Assembly: GCF_039536245.1 (NCBI RefSeq)
Contig: NZ_BAAAYN010000035.1
Span: 1 to 64,000, forward strand
Length of the DNA: 64,000 nt
Reading direction: 5' to 3'
DNA from: Cryptosporangium minutisporangium
Lineage (GTDB): Bacteria > Actinomycetota > Actinomycetes > Mycobacteriales > Cryptosporangiaceae
The position numbers and the translations under genes were made by a program. Positions 32,940 through 41,395 of the stretch are shown one piece after another. Position 1 is the stretch's first letter. Each line of letters opens with the position of its first letter. The notes beneath the pieces are model-generated. The model made no database searches. It had not been told where the DNA came from and saw only the letters and a list, made by a program, of their open reading frames with translations.

Positions 32940-34223
32940 TCACCGCAGCGTGGCCGGAGCCAGCGACAGCAGCTCCGCGGCGGCGCGCTCGGCGGCGTGG
33001 CGGCCGTCGGACTCGTCACGCAGACGGCGCGACGCCGCCGCGAACGTCGGCTCGGTCAGTACCCGGCGGACGCCGTTCCGCACGGAAGCAGCCGTCGGCG
33101 TCTGGGTGCGGAGGTCGACGCCGGCGCCGGACCACGCGACCCGCGCCGAGACCTCCACCTTGTCCTCGGTCTTGCCGGCCACCACCAGCGGCAACCCGTG
33201 CGCGATCGCCAGCTGCACGGTGCCGAAGCCACCGTTGGTCACGACCAGGGACGCGTGTCGGAAGAGTTCTCCGAACGGGACGTAGCGATCGACTCGCGCG
33301 TTCGCCGGTACCCGTCCCAGGGTGGCCGGATCTCCCCCGCCGGTCACCGCCACCACCAGGACGTCCTCGCCGGCGAGGCCGGTCAGGGCCGGGCGCAGCA
33401 GCTGCTCCGGGTCGGTCGCGACCGTGCCCTGGCTCACGACGACGACCGGGCGGTCGGCGTGCGCTACCTCGTCCCACCAGGACGGTGGGGTCCAGGACTC
33501 CGGCGGAAGCGGGTCCGGATGGCCGACGAACCGCACCCACGGCGGCAGATCCCGCCGCGGGTACTCGAAACCGGCCGGGGAGAGCTGCAGGTACCGGCCG
33601 GGCGGTGACTGCAGCTCCAGCGCCGTGCGGTGCCGCGGGGCCAGCCCCACCGCTGCGCGTTGGGCGTCCAGGAAGCCCGCCGAGGGCGCGAACAGCGTCT
33701 TGCGGACGAAGGTGTTGAGCGCCCGGTTGCGGAGCCGCCCGAGCGCTCCGGACGCCGGCGGCAGACCCAGCCCGAACGGTGCCGCGTCCACGCTGGGGAA
33801 CGTCAACGCGGTGATCCCGTACGTCGCGAACGCGGGCCCGCCCAGCTCGTGCACGAGCGGAGCGGCCAGCAGGCCGGTATCCGCCACCAGGACGTCGGCG
33901 GGTTCGGCGGCGAGCTCCGCCTGCAGGTGTCGGACCTGTTCGGCTGCGGGTGCGATGAACAGGTGCTCGAGGTCGAAGAGGAACTTCTTGACGCCGGTGC
34001 GCCGCAGCCGTTCGGGAAACATCTCGTCCGTCGGCCGGAGGCTGTAGTCGTGCGCCTCGGGCAGCGGCACGAACTCCGCGCCCGCGCGCCGGACGCCGTC
34101 CTCGAACGCTCGGCCGGTGGTGAACCGGACCCGGTGCCCACCGTCCACAAGCGTGCGGATCAGGGGGTACGCGGGATGGACGTGTCCGGCGGCCGGGGTA
34201 GCGGCGAACAGAAAGCGTGCCAC
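32940..34223 (-). CDS. UDP-glycosyltransferase, MGT/GT1 family
   Basis: The 427-residue protein has the GT-B fold of actinobacterial macrolide and antibiotic glycosyltransferases. The N-terminal acceptor domain shows FAATPAAGHVHPAYPLIRTL with a catalytic His. The C-terminal donor domain has VVVSQGTVATDPEQLLRPAL and a PSPG-like GGFGTVQLAIAHGLPLVVAG. It would transfer a sugar to a small hydrophobic acceptor, either making or inactivating a natural product. The GTG before ARFLFAATPAAGHVHP was chosen, with GAAGGG upstream. It is divergent from a TetR gene, which suggests induction by a compound it modifies. Confidence 0.88.
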   Translation of the reverse strand: MARFLFAATPAAGHVHPAYPLIRTLVDGGHRVRFTTGRAFEDGVRRAGAEFVPLPEAHDYSLRPTDEMFPERLRRTGVKKFLFDLEHLFIAPAAEQVRHLQAELAAEPADVLVADTGLLAAPLVHELGGPAFATYGITALTFPSVDAAPFGLGLPPASGALGRLRNRALNTFVRKTLFAPSAGFLDAQRAAVGLAPRHRTALELQSPPGRYLQLSPAGFEYPRRDLPPWVRFVGHPDPLPPESWTPPSWWDEVAHADRPVVVVSQGTVATDPEQLLRPALTGLAGEDVLVVAVTGGGDPATLGRVPANARVDRYVPFGELFRHASLVVTNGGFGTVQLAIAHGLPLVVAGKTEDKVEVSARVAWSGAGVDLRTQTPTAASVRNGVRRVLTEPTFAAASRRLRDESDGRHAAERAAAELLSLAPATLR

Positions 34224-34361
34224 TGCGATAGATCCCTTCAGGAGGAGTACGGCCCGTGTCACATCGCTGACTGCCCGTAAGGCGGTCGGGGCCTAGGTTC
34301 GACGATGGGTGACCGCGGGGGCGGTGGCCAGCTCTGCCGGGGATCGCTGGAGGAACTCGCC

Positions 34362-34973
34362 ATGTCGTTCGGAAAACCGGGGCGTCCGCCCGAGGACCGC
34401 ACTCTGCGTCGGCGCCAGATCTACCTCGCGGTCGCCCCGCTCATCGAGCAGGTGGGTTACCGCGGGCTGAGCATGAAGGCCGCCGCCCGCGCCGCGCACC
34501 TCTCGATCGGCGGGCTGTACCACTACTTCCCCACCAAGCGCGACCTCGTCCTGTACCCGCTGACCACCGACTTCGGCAGCCGCTACTGCGCAGACCTGAG
34601 CGCCCGGTACGCCCCGCTCTTGCACACCGACCCGGAGCAGTACGCCCGGATGAAGATCCGCGGCACCGCCCGAGTGGTCGTGGCCGCGCGTCCGGCGTTC
34701 CAGGCGGCCGTCGAGATGGGGCTGGACGAGTACCGCTCGTCGGTCGAGACCGGTCTGGCGCACGGCCTGCGCGCGTTCGAGGACGCGGTCGGGCACCTGC
34801 GACCGACCTTCGACGCGGCGACGATCCGGGCGATGAGCCGCTCGATGCGGCGAGTGCTGATGGCCGCCGTCCTCGACCGGACGACGGCCGAGGCGGAGAT
34901 CGCCGCGGACTTGGAGATGGTGTTCGACTCACACCTGGAGCGCGTGTCCGCGGCGCCGGCGATCAGCCGTTGA
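34362..34973 (+). CDS. TetR-family transcriptional regulator
   Basis: The 203-residue protein has a TetR helix-turn-helix near residues 25-65 (AVAPLIEQVGYRGLSMKAAA, AHLSIGGLYHYFPTKRDLV) and a helical ligand-binding C-terminus. The ATG preceded by CTGGAGGAACTC was chosen over one 57 bases earlier. It is divergent from the glycosyltransferase gene, its probable target. Its stop overlaps the convergent DesR-like regulator gene by 11 bases. Confidence 0.9.
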   Translation: MSFGKPGRPPEDRTLRRRQIYLAVAPLIEQVGYRGLSMKAAARAAHLSIGGLYHYFPTKRDLVLYPLTTDFGSRYCADLSARYAPLLHTDPEQYARMKIRGTARVVVAARPAFQAAVEMGLDEYRSSVETGLAHGLRAFEDAVGHLRPTFDAATIRAMSRSMRRVLMAAVLDRTTAEAEIAADLEMVFDSHLERVSAAPAISR

Positions 34974-35607
34974 GGTAGGTCAACACCGCGAGAACGCGTC
35001 GGTTGTCGTCCTCGGACGGCGGTAAGCCGAGCTTGCCGAAGATGTTGTTGATGTGTTTGCCGACGGCCTTCTCCGTGACGAACAGCCGACCGGCGATCGC
35101 CGCGTTCGAGCGTCCCTCGGCCATCAGGCTCAGCACTTCGCGCTCGCGCGGCGTGAGTCGGCCCAGCGGTTCGTTGGTGGTGTGTCGCGCCAGCAAGCGG
35201 GAGACCACCTCGGGGTCCATCGCGGTGCCGCCGGTCGCAACCCGGCGCACCGAGTCGACGAACTGGCCGACGTGGGACACCCGGTCCTTGAGCAGGTAGC
35301 CCACTCCCCCGGCGCGATCGGAGAGCAACTCCCGGGCGTACAACTGCTCGACGTGCTGGGAGAGCACCAGCACCGGCAGCCCGGGTACTTCGGTGCGCGC
35401 CTGGATCGCGGCCCGGAGGCCTTCGTCGGTGAAGGTCGGCGGCAACCGGACGTCGATCACCGCGACGTCCGGCCGGTGCGTGGTCAGGGCCCGCAGCAGC
35501 GCCGGCGCGTTGTCGACGGCCTCCACCACGTCGAAGTCGTACGCGGTGAGCAGCCGGATCAGACCGTCCCGGAGGAGCGCGAGGTCTTCGGCGAGGACAA
35601 CACGCAC
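34963..35607 (-). CDS. NarL/DesR-type response regulator
   Basis: The 214-residue protein has a receiver domain (VRVVLAEDLALLRDGL, phospho-Asp in VAVIDVRLPPTFTDEG, Lys in GYLLKDRV) and a LuxR helix-turn-helix (LTPREREVLSLMAEGRSNAA, IAGRLFVTEKAVGKHINNIF). The GTG start follows TGGAGATTCC and lies inside the 3' end of the kinase gene (49-base overlap), which ties its translation to the kinase. Together they form a DesK/DesR-like pair next to a fatty-acid desaturase gene. Confidence 0.92.
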   Translation of the reverse strand: MRVVLAEDLALLRDGLIRLLTAYDFDVVEAVDNAPALLRALTTHRPDVAVIDVRLPPTFTDEGLRAAIQARTEVPGLPVLVLSQHVEQLYARELLSDRAGGVGYLLKDRVSHVGQFVDSVRRVATGGTAMDPEVVSRLLARHTTNEPLGRLTPREREVLSLMAEGRSNAAIAGRLFVTEKAVGKHINNIFGKLGLPPSEDDNRRVLAVLTYLNG

Positions 35608-36878
35608 GGAATCTCCAGAAGCACGACGGTCGGCCCACCGGGTGGGCTGTTCAACGCTAGCGTCCCATCCAACGCCGACAGCCTGCGCTCGACGCCCCGG
35701 AGTCCGGTTCCCGCAGCGATCGATCCCCCGCCCCGACCGTTGTCCTCCACGGTCAGGCGCAGGTGCGTTCCGGTGTACTCCAGCTGCGCGCACGCCGCGG
35801 ACGCTCCGCTGTGTTTCGCGACGTTCGTCAGCACCTCCGCGGCGGCGAAGTAGAGCGCCGACTCCACCGGAGCCTGCGGCCGCCCTGGCAAGTCGACGGT
35901 GACCTCGACCGGTATCGGTAGGGCGAGCGCCAGCGCGCGCACCGCTCCGTCGAGGCCGCGCTCGGCCAGGATCGGCGGGTGAATGCCGGCCACCAGGTCG
36001 CGCAGCTCCTCCAGCGCCTGCCCGCTGGACCGGCGTGCCTCGACGAGTAGCGCCCTGGCACCTTCGGGATCACGCGTGATCAGGTCCTCGGCCATGCCGA
36101 TGCTCATGCTCAGCGCGACCAGTCGGGCCTGGGCGCCGTCGTGCAGATCACGTTCGATGCGACGTAGCTCGGCCGCCTGCGCGTCGACGGTCTCGGTGCG
36201 GGTCCTGGTGAGGTGCGTCACTCGCAGGGCCAGCTCGGTCTGCCGGGTGGGCGCGAGCAGCAGCCGCGCGAACCGGGCGTGCACCCGCAGCGTCCCCGGC
36301 GCGATCGCCAAGCCGACCAGGACGAGCAACGCGCCTTCGCTCACCGCGAGCCACACCTCGTCGTGGCTCCGGATCGGCCACACGGTTCCGAAGCCGTATC
36401 CGTTCGGCAGCACGTCCAGCGTCCAGAGCAACTGGGGGACGACGATGCCCTGGATCCCTGCGACGACCGCCGCGGCCGGAAGAAGTCCCAGCACCAGGCC
36501 GATCGGGATCTCGGCCACCACCCACGCGAGGTCCCGCCAGGTCGACGGATCGGTGATCAGCCATCGGAACCGTTGCCAGGCCCGGCGGGGGCCGAACCGG
36601 GAGAACTTCGGGGCCGGAAGGTACGGCGACGGGATCGCCACGCCGGCCCACTCGGCGGCCAGCCTGCGGTGCATCGTCGCTACCTTCCTGGTCGCGACGA
36701 CCGCGAGCGGCAGCAGCAGCACTCCCACCCCGAGTAGCACGAACACCGACGACAGCAGCGACGCGAGGAACAGCGGCAGACCGAGGATCAGCGCCAGCAC
36801 CGCCAAACCGAGCCCACGGACGACGGCCTGGCCACCGCGCCGGAACAGGGCGCGGAGGTCCTCGCCGCGATCGCCCAT
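35559..36878 (-). CDS. NarL-family sensor histidine kinase with multi-helix membrane sensor
   Basis: The 439-residue kinase has four or more hydrophobic helices in residues 20-235 (LGLAVLALILGLPLFLASLL, VFVLLGVGVLLLPLAVVATR), corresponding to the membrane Sensor domain. HisKA_3 follows with phospho-His in RRIERDLHDGAQARLVAL, then an HATPase domain ending in VEDNGRGGG and GTGLRGVERRL. The start is the ATG beginning MGDRGEDLRALFRR. Kinases of this class include Bacillus DesK, which senses membrane thickness. The divergent desaturase gene makes a similar role plausible. Confidence 0.9.
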   Translation of the reverse strand: MGDRGEDLRALFRRGGQAVVRGLGLAVLALILGLPLFLASLLSSVFVLLGVGVLLLPLAVVATRKVATMHRRLAAEWAGVAIPSPYLPAPKFSRFGPRRAWQRFRWLITDPSTWRDLAWVVAEIPIGLVLGLLPAAAVVAGIQGIVVPQLLWTLDVLPNGYGFGTVWPIRSHDEVWLAVSEGALLVLVGLAIAPGTLRVHARFARLLLAPTRQTELALRVTHLTRTRTETVDAQAAELRRIERDLHDGAQARLVALSMSIGMAEDLITRDPEGARALLVEARRSSGQALEELRDLVAGIHPPILAERGLDGAVRALALALPIPVEVTVDLPGRPQAPVESALYFAAAEVLTNVAKHSGASAACAQLEYTGTHLRLTVEDNGRGGGSIAAGTGLRGVERRLSALDGTLALNSPPGGPTVVLLEIPCVLSSPKTSRSSGTV

Positions 36879-37044
36879 GCGTCCTCCGCCCGCCAACCCC
36901 CCGCGTCGACTCCGATTGTGATCGACCCAAGGACGTAGGCCGAGGGTGTTAGGCCTACCCCCCGCGGGGGTGCTGGGACCAGTGTGCCGCGGCCCTCCCG
37001 CTACGACGATGGGGAGTATCGGACGACGGAGGGATCTCTCTGCT

Positions 37045-38079
37045 GTGAACACCACCTCGGCACCACCCCGGCCGGACACCACGGGCAGTGATTACGCCCG
37101 GCTCTCCCGCCGAGTGGCCGCCGCCGGTCTCCTCGACCGCCGCCCCGGGTACTACGCCGCCCGGATCGGCGTGCTCCTCGCCGTGGCGATCGCGGCCGGG
37201 GTGGCGTTCTGGTCGCTCGGCGACTCCTGGGCGCAGCTGTGGGTGGCCGCACTCCTCGCCGTCGTGTGGGCGCAGATGGGGTTGGTGGCCCACGACATTG
37301 CGCATCGCCAGGTGTTCCGATCGGCGCGGACCAGCGCGATCGCCGGGATGCTCGCCGGCAACCTGGGCATCGGGATGAGCTACGGGTGGTGGAGTGACAA
37401 GCACACCCGTCACCACACGAACCCGAACCACTCCGAGCTCGACCCGGACGTCGCTCCGGACCTGCTCGTCTGGTCCACCGACCAGGCACGGTCGGCGCGC
37501 GGTCCGGCTCGGCTGGTCGGCCGCTGGCAGGCCTTCCTGTTCTTCCCGCTGCTCACGCTGGAGGGCATGAACCTGCACGTGGCGAGCGTCCGGGCGCTGT
37601 TCCGGCCGAACCTGCGGCATCGGTGGGTGGAGGCTGCGCTCCTGCTGGTGAACTTCGCCGCCTACGTCACCGCGCTCCTGATCGTGCTCTCCCCCGTCCG
37701 CGCGCTGGTGTTCGCCGCGGTGCACCAGGGGTTGCTCGGGCTCTACCTCGGCTGCACGTTCGCGCCGAACCACAAGGGCATGCCGGAGCCGACCGAGGAG
37801 CACCGGCGCGACTTCCTCCGCCGCCAGGTCCTCACGTCGCGCAACGTCCGGGGTGGGCGCGTGTTGGACGCCGCGCTGGGCGGCCTCAACCACCAGATCG
37901 AGCACCACCTCTTCCCGAACATGCCCGCGCCGAACCTGCGACGTGCCCGGCCGATCGTCCGGGCCTACTGCGCCGAGGCCGGCGTCGCCTACTACGAGAC
38001 CGGTCTGATCCGCTCGTACGCGCAGGCGCTGCGTCACCTGCACGAGGCCGGCGCACCGCTGCGGAGGGGAAGCAAGTAA
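37045..38079 (+). CDS. Membrane fatty-acid desaturase
   Basis: The 344-residue integral membrane di-iron enzyme has the three histidine boxes: HDIAH (first), HTRHH (second) and QIEHH (third, in LGGLNHQIEHHLFPNMP). The Q-x-x-HH third box is the type seen in front-end and linoleoyl-CoA-like desaturases. There is no fused cytochrome b5. Four hydrophobic stretches surround the boxes. A GTG start with GGAGGG upstream was chosen; the ATG at 37009 is an alternative. It is divergent from the DesK-like kinase gene and followed by a terminator hairpin. Confidence 0.9.
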   Translation: MNTTSAPPRPDTTGSDYARLSRRVAAAGLLDRRPGYYAARIGVLLAVAIAAGVAFWSLGDSWAQLWVAALLAVVWAQMGLVAHDIAHRQVFRSARTSAIAGMLAGNLGIGMSYGWWSDKHTRHHTNPNHSELDPDVAPDLLVWSTDQARSARGPARLVGRWQAFLFFPLLTLEGMNLHVASVRALFRPNLRHRWVEAALLLVNFAAYVTALLIVLSPVRALVFAAVHQGLLGLYLGCTFAPNHKGMPEPTEEHRRDFLRRQVLTSRNVRGGRVLDAALGGLNHQIEHHLFPNMPAPNLRRARPIVRAYCAEAGVAYYETGLIRSYAQALRHLHEAGAPLRRGSK

Positions 38080-38104
38080 GGCAGGATTCGGCTTCAGGAT
38101 CCGA

Positions 38105-38133
38105 GAATGCGGGCCCCTTAGGGGCCTGCATTC
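38105..38133 (+). terminator. Terminator hairpin after the desaturase gene
   Basis: GAATGCGGGCCCC pairs with GGGGCCTGCATTC at 12 of 13 positions around the loop TTA, 25 bases after the stop. Confidence 0.75.
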
Positions 38134-38158
38134 GCATGTGCGGTGTTAACGTGGCTCG

Positions 38159-38574
38159 GTGCCGACCTACCGCATCAGCGAAGCCGCCGCGCTGCTCGGC
38201 GTCAGCGACGACACGGTCCGACGCTGGGCCGACGCCGGCAAGCTTCCCACGGTGCGGGACCCGGCTCGCGGCTCGCAATCGACGGCCGCGACCTGGCGGC
38301 GTTCGCAACGGACATCGCCGCGAGCGACCGTCCCGCCGGCCTCGGCGCTCCGATCGTCGCCGAATCGGCACGCAACCGGTTCACCGGCATCGTCACCCGG
38401 GTGGTCCGCGACGGCGTGATGGCCCAGGTGGAGATCCAGGCCGGTCCGCACCGCGTCGTCTCGCTGATGAGCCGGGAGTCCGCGGACGAACTAGGTCTGG
38501 AGCCTGGCGTCCTGGCGGTCGCCGCCGTGAAGTCCACCAACGTCGTCGTCGAAGTCCCCCGCCACCCCGACTAA
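38159..38574 (+). pseudogene. HTH-TOBE molybdate-responsive regulator, frameshifted
   Basis: The first 40 codons encode an excisionase/MerR-like helix-turn-helix (PTYRISEAAALLGVSDDTVR, RWADAGKLPTVRDP). The matching C-terminal part (RLAIDGRDLAAFA, then the TOBE domain NRFTGIVTRVVRDGVMAQVE) is in another frame. The shift falls around 38262-38281, near GACCCGGCTCGCGGCTCGCA, and is consistent with loss of one (or four) bases. The expected product is about 138 residues, a common small molybdopterin-binding regulator encoded before modABC, as here. It may be a true disruption, a sequencing error or, less likely, recoding; I see no strong slippery site. Confidence 0.75.
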
Positions 38575-38629
38575 CGCGCCGCAGGTCGCGAACCGCCCCA
38601 CCCACCGGCGAGACCTTTCGGAGGACACC

Positions 38630-39409
38630 GTGCGCCGACCAGCTCTCCTCGTCGCGACGGTCGCCACCGTCGCGTCGTTGCTGCTCGCCGGATGCGGCTC
38701 GGACGACGGTAACGCCTCGGCCGCCACCGACGGGATCAGCGGATCGGTGACCGTGTTCGCCGCCGCCTCGCTCACCGAGTCGTTCACGACCCTCGGCGAG
38801 CAGTTCGAGGACGCGCACCCCGCCGTCACCGTGAAGTTCAACTTCAGCGCCAGCTCGGCCCTCGCCGAGAGCATCGGTCAGGGCGCGCCCGCCGACGTGT
38901 TCGCGTCGGCCAGCACGAAGAACATGGACGCCGTGGTGGAGGACGGCGACGCCGCGGATCCGAAGACGTTCGCGCGGAACACGATGGAGATCGCGGTACC
39001 GCCGGACAATCCGGGTCAGGTCACCACGCTCGCCGATCTCGCGAAGCCGGGTCTGAAGATCGCGCTCTGCCAGGAGCAGGTGCCGTGCGGCGCCACCGCG
39101 CGGACCGTCTTCGACAAGGCGAAGATCACGGTCAAGGCGGCGACGCTCGGCACGGACGTCAAGTCGGTCCTGACCACGGTGTCCCTCGGCGAGGTGGACG
39201 CCGGCGTCGTCTACAAGACCGACGTCCGAGCGGCCGGCGCCAAGGTGAAGGGCATCGAGATCCCGGCCGCGCAGAACGCGTCGACCGCATACCCGATCGC
39301 CACGATCTCCGACGGGCCGAACGCCGAGGGCGCGAAGGCGTTCGTGGAGTACGTGCTCTCCGCGGACGGCGCGAGGGTGCTCACCGACGCGGGGTTCAGC
39401 GCTCCGTGA
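38630..39409 (+). CDS. modA: Molybdate ABC transporter, substrate-binding lipoprotein
   Basis: The 259-residue protein has a lipoprotein signal peptide with lipobox LAGC (Cys22). The ModA fold follows: VTVFAAASLTESFTTLG, FNFSASSALAESIGQGAPAD, VFASAS, and the hinge region VDAGVVYKTDV. The conserved serines that bind molybdate or tungstate are in AAASL and SASSAL. A GTG start follows TTCGGAGGACACC. It delivers the oxyanion to ModB. The stop overlaps the modB start (GTGA). Confidence 0.93.
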   Translation: MRRPALLVATVATVASLLLAGCGSDDGNASAATDGISGSVTVFAAASLTESFTTLGEQFEDAHPAVTVKFNFSASSALAESIGQGAPADVFASASTKNMDAVVEDGDAADPKTFARNTMEIAVPPDNPGQVTTLADLAKPGLKIALCQEQVPCGATARTVFDKAKITVKAATLGTDVKSVLTTVSLGEVDAGVVYKTDVRAAGAKVKGIEIPAAQNASTAYPIATISDGPNAEGAKAFVEYVLSADGARVLTDAGFSAP

Positions 39410-40260
39410 CCCGCGTATCCCCGCCCGAGGTCGCAGCCGCCCAGAAGGTCCGGACGAGTCCTTCCCGGCCGCGCAGCGGCGCTCCGGCGGCGCTGGCGGT
39501 GCCTGCGGTCGTCGCGGTGGTGTTCCTCGTGCTCCCGCTGCTCGGCCTGCTCGTGCGGGCGCCCTGGTCGGGGCTCCCGCAGCTGCTGACCGACCCGTTG
39601 GTACGCGAGGCGCTGCGCCTCTCGCTGGTCACCGCGGTGCTCGCCACCGCCCTGTCGCTGGTCTTCGGCGTGCCGCTGGCCTGGGTGCTGGCGCGGGCGG
39701 AGTTTCCCGGCAAGGCCCTCGTCCGCGCGCTGGTGACCGTGCCGCTGGTGCTGCCACCGGTCGTCGGCGGTGTGGCGCTCCTGCTCGCGTTCGGCCGGCG
39801 CGGCATCGTGGGGCGCTACCTGGACAGCTGGTTCGACTACACGATCCCGTTCACGACCACCGCGGTCGTGCTGGCCGAGACGTTCGTGGCGATGCCGTTC
39901 CTGGTGCTGACCGTGGAGGGCGCGCTCCGGGCAGCCGACCGCCGTTTCGAAGAGGCGTCGGCCACGCTCGGCGCCGACCGCTGGACGACGTTCCGCCGGG
40001 TCACGTTGCCGCTGATCGCCCCGTCGGTGGTCGCGGGCGCGGTGCTGTGCTGGGCTCGGGCCCTCGGCGAGTTCGGCGCGACGATCACGTTCGCGGGCAA
40101 CTATCCCGGCACGACGCAGACGATGCCGCTCGCGGTGTACCTGGCGCTGGAGAGCGACCCGGAGGCCGCGATCGCCCTTTCGCTCGTGCTGCTCGCGGTG
40201 TCGGTGCTGATCCTGGTGGCGCTGCGGGATCGCGTCGTCCGGACGGGGACCGGTACGTGA
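39406..40260 (+). CDS. modB: Molybdate ABC transporter, permease
   Basis: The 284-residue permease has about six membrane helices and the EAA loop that contacts the ATPase (EEASATLGADRWTTFRRVTL). The signature LGEFGATITFAGNYPGTTQT is characteristic of ModB. It is translationally coupled to modA and modC through GTGA overlaps at both ends. Confidence 0.93.
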   Translation: MTRVSPPEVAAAQKVRTSPSRPRSGAPAALAVPAVVAVVFLVLPLLGLLVRAPWSGLPQLLTDPLVREALRLSLVTAVLATALSLVFGVPLAWVLARAEFPGKALVRALVTVPLVLPPVVGGVALLLAFGRRGIVGRYLDSWFDYTIPFTTTAVVLAETFVAMPFLVLTVEGALRAADRRFEEASATLGADRWTTFRRVTLPLIAPSVVAGAVLCWARALGEFGATITFAGNYPGTTQTMPLAVYLALESDPEAAIALSLVLLAVSVLILVALRDRVVRTGTGT

Positions 40261-41336
40261 GCCGCGACCACGCGTCCGCCGGAGCGGCTTCCGACAAGAC
40301 GCTGACCGCGCAGGTACGCGTCGACCGCGGGGCGTTCACCCTGGACGCCGCCGTGACCGCCCGGCCGGGGGAGGTGCTCGGCGTGATTGGCCCCAACGGG
40401 GCCGGTAAGACGACGCTGCTGCGCGCGCTGGCCGGGCTCACCCCGCTCTCCGGAGGACGGATCGAGCTCGACGGACGGCGGCTGGACCAGGTACCGGTGG
40501 AGAAGCGCCGGGTCGGCGTGGTGTTCCAGGACTACCTGCTGTTCCCCCACCTCTCCGCGATGGAGAACGTCGCCTACGGGCTGCGCGTCCAGGGGCACCG
40601 CAAGGCCGCCGCCCGAGAGGTCGCCCGCGAGTGGCTCGACCGTGTCGGGCTGGCCGAACATGCCGGAAAGCGCCCTGGTCAGCTCTCCGGCGGGCAGGCG
40701 CAGCGGGTGGCGCTGGCGCGGGCCCTCGCCACCGAGCCGGACCTGCTCCTGCTGGACGAGCCGCTCGCCGCGCTGGACGCCGGCACCCGGCTGCGGCTAC
40801 GAACCGACCTCCGGACGCATCTGACGTCCTACGGCGGCCCGTCGCTGGTGATCACCCACGACCCGGTCGAGGCGATGATCCTCGCGGACCGGCTCGTCGT
40901 GCTGGAGGGCGGACGGGTCGTCCAGGAGGGCACCGCCGGGGAGGTGACACGACGGCCGGCGACCGACTACGTCGCCCGGCTCGTCGGCCTCAACCTCTAC
41001 CGGGGCGACGCCTCGGACGGGCGGGTAACGCTGGACGGCGGCGGCACGTTCCTCGTCGGCGATCGGACGCTGGCCGGGCCGGTGCACGTCGCGGTCCGGC
41101 CGTCGGAGATCGCGGTGTACATGGTGGAGCCCACCGCCGGCAGCCCGCGCAACACCTGGCGAGGTCGCATCGTCGGCGTCGAGGCGCTGGGCGACCGGAT
41201 CCGGGTCGCGGTCGACGGTGCGCCGCCGGCCCTCGTCGACCTGACCGCGGACGCGGTCGCGGACCTCGACCTCCGCGCCGGGGGTGACGCCTGGCTGACC
41301 GCGAAGGCGTCCGCGCTCACCGCGTACCCCGCCTGA
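40257..41336 (+). CDS. modC: Molybdate ABC transporter, ATP-binding protein
   Basis: The 359-residue ATPase has Walker A GPNGAGKTT, Q-loop VVFQDYLLFPHLSA, signature LSGGQAQRVALARAL and Walker B LLLLDEPLAALD, then the H-loop (ITHDPVEA). The C-terminal 100 residues form a TOBE-like regulatory domain (VAVRPSEIAVYMVEPTAGSP). It energises molybdate uptake with ModB. A terminator hairpin follows its stop. Confidence 0.93.
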   Translation: MSRDHASAGAASDKTLTAQVRVDRGAFTLDAAVTARPGEVLGVIGPNGAGKTTLLRALAGLTPLSGGRIELDGRRLDQVPVEKRRVGVVFQDYLLFPHLSAMENVAYGLRVQGHRKAAAREVAREWLDRVGLAEHAGKRPGQLSGGQAQRVALARALATEPDLLLLDEPLAALDAGTRLRLRTDLRTHLTSYGGPSLVITHDPVEAMILADRLVVLEGGRVVQEGTAGEVTRRPATDYVARLVGLNLYRGDASDGRVTLDGGGTFLVGDRTLAGPVHVAVRPSEIAVYMVEPTAGSPRNTWRGRIVGVEALGDRIRVAVDGAPPALVDLTADAVADLDLRAGGDAWLTAKASALTAYPA

Positions 41337-41345
41337 CGATCAAAT

Positions 41346-41381
41346 CGGCCCCGGCCAGGAGTGCTCTCCTGACCGGGGCCG
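41346..41381. terminator. Bidirectional terminator after modC
   Basis: CGGCCCCGGCCAGGAG and CTCCTGACCGGGGCCG pair at 15 of 16 positions around the loop TGCT. It lies between modC and the convergent dioxygenase gene. Confidence 0.8.
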
Positions 41382-41395
41382 AGTCGGTGCGGGGG

